From Sulfurovum sp. (GTDB lineage Bacteria > Campylobacterota > Campylobacteria > Campylobacterales > Sulfurovaceae), in assembly GCA_015493425.1 (NCBI GenBank), contig WGDG01000228.1, forward strand, positions 1 through 23,015: a stretch of DNA of 23,015 nt, written 5' to 3'. The notes under the pieces were generated by a model. It searched no databases, was not told where the DNA came from, and worked only from the letters and a program-made list of their open reading frames with translations. This document shows, piece by piece, positions 16,944-23,015 of the stretch. The first letter of the stretch is position 1; every line of letters begins with the position of its first letter. Position numbers and translations under genes: made by a program.

Positions 16944-16988
16944 TACTAAAATTCAAGGCATAAACTGCTCGATAAAAAGGAAACAACC

Positions 16989-17342
16989 ATGTGTATATTC
17001 TGCAAAATTGTCAATGGAGAGATCCCCAACAATACCGTGCATGAGAACGACGAATTTCTCGCCTTCCACGATCTCTACCCCAAAGCACCCATTCACGTAC
17101 TCATTATTCCCAAAAAGCATGTGGAAAACTTTCAGAGTGTCGATGGCGAGACGATGGCAAAGATGACACCGTTCATTCAGGAGGTCGCCCGAAAGCTCGG
17201 TGTCGACCAGACCGGATACCGGCTTATCACCAACAACGGTGAGGACGGAGGTCAGGAGATTCCGCATCTGCACTTCCACCTGCTTGGCGGCGGAAAACTG
17301 ATCTGGAACCACCAGCATGAAGACCCGCATAAAAATCTCTAA
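16989..17342 (+). CDS. HIT-family nucleotide-binding hydrolase
   Basis: A 117-residue histidine-triad protein of the Hint (PKCI-like) branch. These enzymes hydrolyse nucleoside phosphoramidates and acyl-adenylates such as those from aminoacyl-tRNA synthetases. The active-site triad HLHFHLLGG is at 93-101 and the N-terminal CIFCKIVNGEIP segment (Cys2, Cys5) is typical. AAGGA lies 7 bases before the ATG. It is divergent from pheS. From memory, the HIT gene next to pheS is conserved in Campylobacterota, which fits a link to aminoacyl-adenylate clean-up, though that link is inference. The gene is converged upon by the ABC-F gene. Confidence 0.95.
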   Translation: MCIFCKIVNGEIPNNTVHENDEFLAFHDLYPKAPIHVLIIPKKHVENFQSVDGETMAKMTPFIQEVARKLGVDQTGYRLITNNGEDGGQEIPHLHFHLLGGGKLIWNHQHEDPHKNL

Positions 17343-17346
17343 GCCA

Positions 17347-17373
17347 TAACTCCCGGCAAAGCCTCGGGAGTTA
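17347..17373. terminator. Bidirectional hairpin between convergent HIT and ABC-F genes
   Basis: A perfect 9-bp inverted repeat, TAACTCCCG/CGGGAGTTA, with loop GCAAAGCCT. It begins 4 bases after the HIT stop and lies 11 bases from the ABC-F stop. Its symmetry and position fit a shared terminator, although neither strand shows a U-tract. Confidence 0.65.
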
Positions 17374-17384
17374 CGTGTCAGACA

Positions 17385-19220
17385 CTACGCATCGAGTGCT
17401 GCGAGTTTCTCCTCATATTCGGCGGTGATCTCTTCCTCTTTTTCCGTAGCATCTTCCAACGTTTTAAACAACGCTTCGACCTCTTCATGCAGTTTGCCGA
17501 GTGCCGCAGCATACTCAATCATCGCACTGTTGTCCACCGCAGCGGATGCTTCTGCCAGTTTTGCTTCCAGCGCGGCAATTTCCTCTTCAAGCGTTTCGAT
17601 TTTCTTTTCGCATGATGTGACACTTTTGGTATAGGGCTGACGCAGTGCGTTACGTTCGGCAATCAGCTCTTTACGCAGACGTTTACGCTCCTTGTAGTCG
17701 ATCTTGGGCTTCTTCTTTTTGGGCTTGGCACACTCCTCCTCTTCCCAGCCGATCTTCTCGAGGAACTCATCGTAGGTACCGTCGAAATACTCCGCTCCGC
17801 CCTTGTGAAAGATGATCAATGCATCGGCAAGACACCGCAGCAGCATCTCCGAGTGGGTAACCATAATGAGCGATCCCTCAAACTGCTCGATGGCGTCTGC
17901 AAGTGCATCGATCGACTGCATGTCAAGGTGGTTGGTAGGTTCATCGAGGAAGAGCAGGTTTGCAGGTGTGGCGATGATCTTACCAAGCATCACCCGGCTG
18001 CGCTCCCCGCCTGAGAGCACCTCTATCTTTTTGTCGGCAAGCTCTCCGGGGAACATCATCCCTCCGGCAATGCTGCGTGCCTGTGGGATGCCCACCTCCT
18101 TGCTCATCGAAGCGATCTCTTCGACAATGGTCGCTGTGGTGTTGAGCCGCTCGATGTTCGTCTGTCCGAAGTGTGCGAATTTGGTCGAGGGGTGAAAGGA
18201 AAGTGTGCCCTGCTGAAGGGGAAGCTCACCCGCAATGTAGTTGAGCAGTGTCGACTTTCCCCGTCCATTCTTTCCGATAATTGCGATCTTTCTGCCTTTT
18301 TCAAGCGTAAAGTTCAACTTTTCAAAAAGGGGCTGCTGAGGATCGTACCCAAAACCAAGGTCTTCAGCTCTGAGTACAACTTTAGCAGGTGTATCAGCAT
18401 AGTTAAAAGAAAAGGAGAGATCGGCTTCGTTTTCCAGTTCTCCAAGCTCCTCCATCTTGTCAAGTTCTTTCTGCTTGGACTGCGCCATCGCCGCTGTCGA
18501 CGCCCTTGCCTTATTACGTGCGACGAACTCCTCAAGCTCCTTTCGCTTCTTCTCCTGATTGGCTTTTGTCTTTTCGTACGTCTCATCTTCCATCGCAAGC
18601 GTGGCGTAGTACTTATGGGTATCGCCGCTTGTGATACGAAGCCCCTTGCGCTGTACTCCCATCGTGTGGGTGGAGACGGCATCCATGAACGCCCTGTCGT
18701 GGGTAATAAGGATCACCTCTCCATCAAATTCGCGAATAAAACGCTCCAGCCAGCGTAAAGAGGGTAGATCGAGGTAGTTGGTCGGTTCATCCAGGAGCAG
18801 CATGCTGGGCTCGGTCGCCAGCAGCTTGACAAGGTTGATGCGTATCTGGTAGCCTCCCGAAAAACTAAGGGGGTCCTTGTCAAGATCTTCTTCGCTGAAG
18901 CCAAGCCCAAAGAGGAGCTTCTCTATCTTATAGAAGTTCCACTGCTCATCTTCGGGCAGCACCAGCGCACACTCTTCGCGTACGCTCTTTTCGGTGAAGA
19001 CGAGGTGCTGTTTGAGTGCACCTATGCGGTAGTTTTTGGGGATGGCAATCTCGCCGCTGTCATGGCTCTCTTCGCCGAGAATCATTTTAAAAAGGGTCGA
19101 TTTCCCTGCACCGTTGCGTCCGACAAAACCTATCTTCTGGTTTTTGCCTACTTTGAGATTGACATCGCGGAAAATGGTCTGTCCGCCGAAGCTTTTGGAG
19201 AGGTTGGTAAGTTGTATCAT
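17385..19220 (-). CDS. ABC-F family ATP-binding protein (ribosome-associated type)
   Basis: A 611-residue protein with two ABC ATPase domains and no membrane segments, the layout of ABC-F factors (Uup/YheS/EttA class) that act on the ribosomal E site. Domain 1 has Walker A GRNGAGKS (34-41), signature FSGGYQIR and Walker B LLLDEPTNYLDL. The inter-domain linker (~200-265) is charged and helical. Domain 2 has GKNGRGKS, LSGGERSR and LLFLDEPTNHLDM. Both catalytic glutamates and both switch histidines (ITHDR, VTHSE) are present. The C-terminal ~110 residues form a charged coiled coil (after KKKKPKIDYKERKR), as in Uup or YheS. The subfamily cannot be settled by eye. A TGCTATAAT promoter and a small hairpin precede it. 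Confidence 0.93.
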   Translation of the reverse strand: MIQLTNLSKSFGGQTIFRDVNLKVGKNQKIGFVGRNGAGKSTLFKMILGEESHDSGEIAIPKNYRIGALKQHLVFTEKSVREECALVLPEDEQWNFYKIEKLLFGLGFSEEDLDKDPLSFSGGYQIRINLVKLLATEPSMLLLDEPTNYLDLPSLRWLERFIREFDGEVILITHDRAFMDAVSTHTMGVQRKGLRITSGDTHKYYATLAMEDETYEKTKANQEKKRKELEEFVARNKARASTAAMAQSKQKELDKMEELGELENEADLSFSFNYADTPAKVVLRAEDLGFGYDPQQPLFEKLNFTLEKGRKIAIIGKNGRGKSTLLNYIAGELPLQQGTLSFHPSTKFAHFGQTNIERLNTTATIVEEIASMSKEVGIPQARSIAGGMMFPGELADKKIEVLSGGERSRVMLGKIIATPANLLFLDEPTNHLDMQSIDALADAIEQFEGSLIMVTHSEMLLRCLADALIIFHKGGAEYFDGTYDEFLEKIGWEEEECAKPKKKKPKIDYKERKRLRKELIAERNALRQPYTKSVTSCEKKIETLEEEIAALEAKLAEASAAVDNSAMIEYAAALGKLHEEVEALFKTLEDATEKEEEITAEYEEKLAALDA

Positions 19221-19228
19221 TGATGTTT

Positions 19229-19250
19229 TCCGGTCTGAGATTTGACCGGA
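19229..19250. promoter_or_regulatory. Hairpin covering the ABC-F ribosome-binding region
   Basis: TCCGGTC and GACCGGA with an 8-base loop, in the 45-base gap between the OsmC-family stop and the ABC-F start. The second arm (minus strand) contains the GGA of the likely Shine-Dalgarno element, 9 bases before the ATG. It could terminate osmC transcripts or hide the ribosome site on read-through RNA. Confidence 0.4.
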
Positions 19251-19258
19251 TTATAGCA
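19250..19258 (-). promoter_or_regulatory. ABC-F promoter, extended -10
   Basis: TGCTATAAT on the minus strand, directly after the OsmC-family stop codon and 30 bases before the ABC-F ATG. A start site 6-7 bases downstream would fall inside the hairpin at 19229-19250, so transcripts from here would lack the hairpin's first arm. Confidence 0.6.
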
Positions 19259-19265
19259 GAAACTC

Positions 19266-19736
19266 TTAAGAGCAGCACGCTCCGCCAAAACCATCTTCAA
19301 TTTCGATACTGCCACTGCTGCCTGAAGCGATCGACTCCTTCTCGGCAATCGTTTGGCCGTTATAGAAAATCGTGTAACGTATTTTAACCGAATCTCGAAT
19401 AGAATTGATGGTCGTACAGTAACTCTCCAAAGAGGCCAAAATGTAGCGCTTGGCTTTGAGCGGATCGAACGAGCCTTCAAAATCGTAAATAATATGCAAA
19501 GAGGCAAACTTCATCGGTACCTCCATCTGCCGCTCAATCTCGGCACTGACTTTGTAATTACTGACAGCATATCCGTCTTTTTCCGCCATCACCACAAGAT
19601 CGATTCCTGTACAGCCGATAATCCCAGTAGCGAAATACTCTACCGGCGTAATCTCTTTACAGTCAAGTATATAGCTTGACTTCGTTGTATTGGCTTTAAA
19701 TTTTTTCTCTCCAAGATATTCCAGTGATACGTTCAT
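19266..19736 (-). CDS. OsmC-family peroxiredoxin-like protein with Cys-Cys tail
   Basis: OsmC/Ohr-family proteins reduce organic hydroperoxides with a thiol pair. From the ATG at 19736 (AGGA 6 bases upstream) it has 156 residues. The frame is open 24 codons further, but that stretch is promoter-like. Cys42 (GIIGCTGIDL) is at the expected peroxidatic position at the head of the central helix, and Cys107 (LESYCTTINS) at the partner position. The tail is unusual: a Gly/Ser-rich linker leads to GGFGGACCS, giving a vicinal Cys154-Cys155 pair at the extreme C terminus. The tail could act as a resolving or metal-binding site, which is inference. It is divergent from the FtsH-like gene and followed by the ABC-F gene. 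Confidence 0.85.
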   Translation of the reverse strand: MNVSLEYLGEKKFKANTTKSSYILDCKEITPVEYFATGIIGCTGIDLVVMAEKDGYAVSNYKVSAEIERQMEVPMKFASLHIIYDFEGSFDPLKAKRYILASLESYCTTINSIRDSVKIRYTIFYNGQTIAEKESIASGSSGSIEIEDGFGGACCS

Positions 19737-19754
19737 TTTGCATCCTATATTTTT

Positions 19755-19760
19755 TCTATA
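19755..19760 (-). promoter_or_regulatory. Possible osmC-family promoter -10
   Basis: TATAGA on the minus strand (context CTTATAGAAAA), 19 bases before the chosen ATG. It is a weak match, offered because the divergent gap holds no better minus-strand -10 near the gene. Confidence 0.3.
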
Positions 19761-19830
19761 AGTGTACTGTGAAAATCTTAGAGTTTCGTCGTCATTGACC
19801 ATTCTCAATTTTCTATTTAACAGATTGCTC

Positions 19831-19836
19831 TATAAT
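19831..19836 (+). promoter_or_regulatory. FtsH-like gene promoter -10
   Basis: TATAAT in the context TTGCTCTATAATTGG, 36 bases before the chosen ATG at 19872, predicting a leader of about 29 nt. It overlaps the first possible in-frame ATG, which argues that the downstream ATG is the real start. Confidence 0.6.
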
Positions 19837-19871
19837 TGGACAATCAAACTTTGATACAAAGAGAGCATACA

Positions 19872-21218
19872 ATGTCCAGTCATACCAAAAACGACCATCC
19901 CAAAGCACTCCGTTCTGCCATCAGTTTCAAAGATGTCGTCGGACACAAGAAAGTCAAGGCAAGATTGAAAACCATCATAAAGATTATTCAACAGCCTGAA
20001 CTCTTTGAACGATTTAAAACTCCTCTGCCCAAGGGACTGCTGCTCTATGGCCCTGCCAACGTCGGCAAAGGTATGCTTGCCCGTGCCTTTGCCCATGAGG
20101 CAGACATGCCATACTATGAAATCTCAGGATCACTACTCTTTGACATCGACTATATCAAAGCAGTTTACAAGGATGCTTCCAAACATACCCCTTCACTTGT
20201 AATCCTTGAAGACATCGATATCAAAGGGTTACTGCAGGGTACACTCACCAATGTTTCATTTTCCGACATTGCCAAGGTACTCGAAAATACCAATGCAAGG
20301 GTCTTTACCATTGCTACTTCACAAACACTCGAGGCAGTCGACGAAGTGCTTACTGCCCCCAAGAAACTGGACTTTCTTATAGAAGTAGACAAACTTGATA
20401 AAGATGCCAGACGCTTTTTTCTTGAAAAAATCCTGGAAAAACCGCATGATCCAAAAATTGACAAAGAACGCATCGTACGCTATATAAACGGTATGAGTGC
20501 CGTCGATCTCGAGCGGCTTGGACGGATGGCCGTACTTGAAACAATAGAACAGGGGAAAAAACAAATTACCGAAGAGATTCTCATTGAACAGATTAACATT
20601 ATCAAGTATGGTCACAAAATTGACAAGCAAATGGTACGCAACCTTGAAAAAGAGCTGGAAATGACCGCCTACCACGAAGCAGCACACGCTGTACTTTCCA
20701 CAATCCTTCTGCCACATATCAAAATTGAGCAGGTCACCATCGCACCCCGAAGCAAAACACTTGGGTTTGTTTCATATAATGCCGACGAGCCTATGTCCAA
20801 TATTACAAAAGAAGAACTTTTCTATGATGTCTGTGTCCTCATGGCAGGACGTATCTCCAAAATGAAAAAAGCAGGGAATACCCAAATGGACAGTGGCGCC
20901 ATCGATGATCTTTCACAGGCGTCCTTCCAGATATATACTGCACTCAGCACGCTTGGAATGGATAGTGAACTGGGGTTGATCAATCTCGAGACGATCTCGC
21001 CGATCAGTGAAAACTTTTTGAGGGAGAAACTCGAAGCGCGTTTTCTGCTCTGGAGTGAGACTGCTTTTCGTTATAGCAAAAAAATGGTTGATACACACTG
21101 GGAAATCATCAGCAAACTGGCTAACAAACTAATAGAAAAAGAGATTGTAGAGGGTGATACCCTCCTAAAACTTGTTGGTAAAAAGAGAAAGAAACCCAAA
21201 ATACCAAAAATTTTGTAA
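19872..21218 (+). CDS. Soluble FtsH-like protein: degenerate AAA+ module with intact M41 zinc-peptidase domain
   Basis: A 448-residue protein with FtsH domain order but no N-terminal membrane segments. AAA region ~17-190: the Walker A is GPANVGKG (60-67), with Gly where Ser/Thr should coordinate magnesium. Walker B reads VILEDID (110-116), with Asp-Glu swapped to Glu-Asp. Sensor 1 Asn is Ser150 (IATS), and the arginine-finger motif RPGRFDR is replaced by APKKLDF. Peptidase region ~262-448: HEAAH (268-272) gives the zinc histidines and the general base, and Asp346 (GAIDDLSQA) lies 74 residues after the last histidine, as in E. coli FtsH. It is thus probably a zinc peptidase or peptidase-like scaffold with impaired ATP use. 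The start at 19872 follows AGAG and a TATAAT -10. The C-terminal tail is very basic (GKKRKKPKIPKIL). Substrate and location are unknown. Confidence 0.88.
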   Translation: MSSHTKNDHPKALRSAISFKDVVGHKKVKARLKTIIKIIQQPELFERFKTPLPKGLLLYGPANVGKGMLARAFAHEADMPYYEISGSLLFDIDYIKAVYKDASKHTPSLVILEDIDIKGLLQGTLTNVSFSDIAKVLENTNARVFTIATSQTLEAVDEVLTAPKKLDFLIEVDKLDKDARRFFLEKILEKPHDPKIDKERIVRYINGMSAVDLERLGRMAVLETIEQGKKQITEEILIEQINIIKYGHKIDKQMVRNLEKELEMTAYHEAAHAVLSTILLPHIKIEQVTIAPRSKTLGFVSYNADEPMSNITKEELFYDVCVLMAGRISKMKKAGNTQMDSGAIDDLSQASFQIYTALSTLGMDSELGLINLETISPISENFLREKLEARFLLWSETAFRYSKKMVDTHWEIISKLANKLIEKEIVEGDTLLKLVGKKRKKPKIPKIL

Positions 21219-21233
21219 CCTTGTGACAGTCTT

Positions 21234-22625
21234 CTACTGTAACTGCTCCTGCAACCACGTCTTCAACTGTGCAATCTGATCCAATGTACGCACAGTTGCC
21301 GTTCCACCCTCAGACTGGCGGGCATTCATCGAGGCACGGATGTCAAGCAATCCCATCACCCCTTCGCCAATGCGTTCGTCAATACTCTGTAATTCTTCAA
21401 GAGTAAGCTCTGAAATATCTACACCTTTCTCTTCAGCCAGATTGACGACATTCCCTGTAATATGGTATGCATCCCGAAACGGCAGTCCCTGCTCTTTGAC
21501 AAGGTAGTCGGCCAGGTCGGTAGCGGACAGATGCCCAACCATACAGGCCCCCGCCATTGCCTCTTTGTTTACCGTCATATCGGCGATCATCTCATTGAGT
21601 ACCTGAAGACTGAGCAGTGCTGTCTTGACAGAGTCGAAGACCCCTTCTTTGTCCTCCTGCATATCTTTGTTGTATGCAAGCGGCAGCCCCTTCATCACGG
21701 TAAGCAGTGCGACGAGATTGCCGTTGACACGTCCGGTCTTGCCCCGCAGCAGTTCGGGAATGTCGGGATTCTTCTTCTGCGGCATAATGGAGCTGCCTGT
21801 CGCATGACGGTCGGAGAGCGTCACCCACTTGAACTCCGCCGCGCTCCACAAAATAAGCTCTTCACTCAAACGGCTCATGTGCATCATCATCGTCGCGATG
21901 TTAAAGAGGATCTCCAGTGCGAAATCTCGGTCACTGACGGTATCGAGGCAGTTGAGTGTCGGCGCATCGAAGCCAAGCTTTTCCGAAGTGATCTGACGGT
22001 TGACAGGATGTGGTGTCCCCGCCAGTGCGGCACAGCCGATAGGTGAGTTGTTGTTGCGCTCGTAGGAGCTCATAAAACGCTCGTAATCACGTTTGAACAT
22101 ACTTGCATAGGCCATCATATGGTAGCCGAAGTTGATCGGCTGTGCGTGCTGCAGATGTGTCATCCCCGGCAGCATCGTCTCGGCATTCTCTTCGGCAATC
22201 TCAAGAAGTGTTGAGATGTTCTCCAAAAGAAGCTCTGCAATGGCTTTGGTGTTGTTCTGCACATAGAGCCTGAAGTCGAGGGCAACCTGGTCGTTACGGC
22301 TCCGTGCCGTATGCAGACGCTTTCCGGCATCACCGATGCGTCGCGTCAGCTCTCCCTCAATGGCCATATGAATATCTTCATCATCCCCGTCCAGGCTCAG
22401 TCTGCCTGACTCGATATCGTCAAGTATTTCATGAAGCCCTCTGTCTATCTGCTCGTAGTCTTCAGTGCTGATGATCCCCTGCTCTTTGAGCATATAGGCG
22501 TGCGCCAGCGATCCTGTGATGTCTTCTCTGTAAAGCACTTTGTCAAACGGCAGCGAATTGTTCAGCTCTTGAAGCAGTTTCGAACTCTCTGTCGCGATCC
22601 GTGCTGAAGCGATCTTTTTTCCCAT
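21234..22625 (-). CDS. argH: Argininosuccinate lyase
   Basis: The final step of arginine synthesis, cleaving argininosuccinate to arginine and fumarate, as a homotetramer of the fumarase/aspartase superfamily. With the ATG at 22625 (AGGA 7 bases upstream) it has 463 residues, the usual length. The in-frame ATGs at 22640 and 22631 have poorer ribosome sites. Visible motifs are TARSRNDQVALDFRLY (106-121), TH-LQHAQP with His157 (156-162), and the mobile catalytic loop GSSIMPQKKNPD (277-288) with Ser278/279. The N terminus lacks the WGGRF motif found in most ArgH and instead reads KKIASARIATESSKLLQELN before the conserved NSLPFD. Its 3' end converges on the FtsH-like gene with a 15-base gap. Confidence 0.95.
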   Translation of the reverse strand: MGKKIASARIATESSKLLQELNNSLPFDKVLYREDITGSLAHAYMLKEQGIISTEDYEQIDRGLHEILDDIESGRLSLDGDDEDIHMAIEGELTRRIGDAGKRLHTARSRNDQVALDFRLYVQNNTKAIAELLLENISTLLEIAEENAETMLPGMTHLQHAQPINFGYHMMAYASMFKRDYERFMSSYERNNNSPIGCAALAGTPHPVNRQITSEKLGFDAPTLNCLDTVSDRDFALEILFNIATMMMHMSRLSEELILWSAAEFKWVTLSDRHATGSSIMPQKKNPDIPELLRGKTGRVNGNLVALLTVMKGLPLAYNKDMQEDKEGVFDSVKTALLSLQVLNEMIADMTVNKEAMAGACMVGHLSATDLADYLVKEQGLPFRDAYHITGNVVNLAEEKGVDISELTLEELQSIDERIGEGVMGLLDIRASMNARQSEGGTATVRTLDQIAQLKTWLQEQLQ

Positions 22626-22654
22626 AGTCATATCCTGCATAAATTAGTTAGGGT

Positions 22655-22660
22655 ATTTTA
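22655..22660 (-). promoter_or_regulatory. Possible argH promoter -10
   Basis: TAAAAT in the context TTCGCTAAAATACCC, minus strand, 30 bases before the chosen argH ATG. The preceding GC matches the GCTATAAT pattern seen at other genes here. Confidence 0.4.
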
Positions 22661-22889
22661 GCGAAAAAGGGTTGAAGCCGGGAAGCAAAGAGCATATTTT
22701 CAATGTCTAAAGAAAGGCAACTGGAGATCTTTGGAAAAAGCAAGAAAGCATCTCAGCGAGCCAAAGAATTTGATTAAAGGTTGATAATGAAAGATGGGAA
22801 GATTGAGAATTAAAGAACAGCAACTTTCTCATTGGATTGAATTAGGTTAGATTGATAATGATTAAGCGTCAAGATTAGATTAAAAGAGG

Positions 22890-22907
22890 GAGTAAAAAGA
22901 AAAACTC
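22890..22907 (-). terminator. T-rich tract after 5S rRNA
   Basis: On the minus strand GAGTTTTTCTTTTTACTC begins directly after the 5S 3' end. The T-runs could support termination after the terminal 5S helix. The GAGT/ACTC pairing alone is too short to be convincing. Confidence 0.35.
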
Positions 22908-23015
22908 AAAGTGGCAGCGACCTACATTCCCACCAGCGTAGCCGGCTGTATTATCGGCGATGAGAGGCTTGACTTCCAGGTTCGGAATGGAGCTGGGTAT
23001 GACCCTCTCTCTAGA
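22908..23015 (-). rRNA. rrf: 5S ribosomal RNA (partial, 5' end beyond window)
   Basis: Read on the minus strand, the sequence contains the 5S hallmarks CCAGCTCCATTCCGAACCTGG, GAAGTCAAGC and a 3' end GTAGGTCGCTGCCACTT. About 107 of roughly 118 bases are present, so the first ~10 bases lie beyond the right edge. The 23S and 16S genes should follow to the right on the same strand. argH lies downstream in the same orientation with its own likely promoter. Confidence 0.95.

Larger units (their letters stand above)
22641..22907. other. 5S rRNA-argH spacer
   Basis: A 267-base AT-rich gap holding the argH promoter. It also holds a + strand ATG-TAA run of 24 codons (22702-22776) with a hydrophilic, Lys/Glu-rich product and no clear ribosome site. 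On the minus strand GTTGCTGTTCTTTAA (22810-22824) resembles an rRNA boxA element. No tRNA was found. Confidence 0.5.

Noticed and set aside
16867..16986. 40-codon N-terminal extension of pheS
   Set aside because: It would cover the divergent promoter region and exceed the family length. GGAG precedes the ATG at 16866.
17375..17385. GTGTC-A-GACAC palindrome before the ABC-F stop
   Set aside because: It has no loop for a hairpin and lies next to a much better terminator. It is probably chance.
19836..19871. 12-codon N-terminal extension of the FtsH-like protein
   Set aside because: Its ATG overlaps the TATAAT promoter element. The ATG at 19872 has a purine-rich site upstream.
1..23015. CRISPR arrays, tRNA genes, insertion sequences, prophage or toxin-antitoxin pairs
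   Set aside because: Searched by eye on both strands. No regularly spaced repeats, cloverleaf sequences, transposase or integrase motifs, or small gene pairs were seen.

Overview
The window is a chromosomal segment from a Campylobacterota (epsilonproteobacterial) genome, plausibly a Sulfurovum/Sulfurimonas-type organism. The phylum call rests on the block pheS-pheT-ispH-aroA-rpsA with serA beyond it and a divergent HIT gene at its head. From memory, Helicobacter and Campylobacter carry the same neighbourhood. Promoters of the form TGCTATAAT without a clear -35 box and the PheT sequence type agree with this. The genus is a guess.

Left to right: (1) 2-1432, the 3' part of a + strand gene for a two-domain, DUF302-like protein cut by the window edge. 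(2) 1433-1563, palindromic repeat remnants. (3) efp on the minus strand, bracketed by related CCCGGA/TCCGGG palindromes. (4) A minus-strand RND efflux operon read right to left as outer-membrane factor, short adaptor, RND N-half, RND C-half (7782-2258), all overlapping. The RND pump is divided into two proteins between TM6 and TM7. (5) serA, then rpsA. (6) pheS-pheT-ispH-aroA, overlapping or abutting. (7) A divergent HIT gene on the + strand. (8) A minus-strand ABC-F ATPase and, upstream of it, an OsmC-family gene. (9) A + strand gene divergent from osmC, encoding a soluble FtsH-like protein with an intact zinc-peptidase site but a degraded ATPase site. (10) argH on the minus strand. (11) The 3' end of a minus-strand 5S rRNA gene at the right edge, so an rRNA operon lies outside the window to the right.

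Most of the window is housekeeping: translation (EF-P, S1, PheRS, 5S rRNA, an ABC-F factor), amino-acid synthesis (SerA, AroA, ArgH) and isoprenoid synthesis (IspH). The accessory or unusual parts are the split RND pump with a palindrome in its promoter, the degenerate FtsH paralogue paired head-to-head with an OsmC protein that has a Cys-Cys tail, and the palindromes around efp. No CRISPR array, tRNA, transposase or phage gene was seen. No gap without a gene exceeds about 270 bases.
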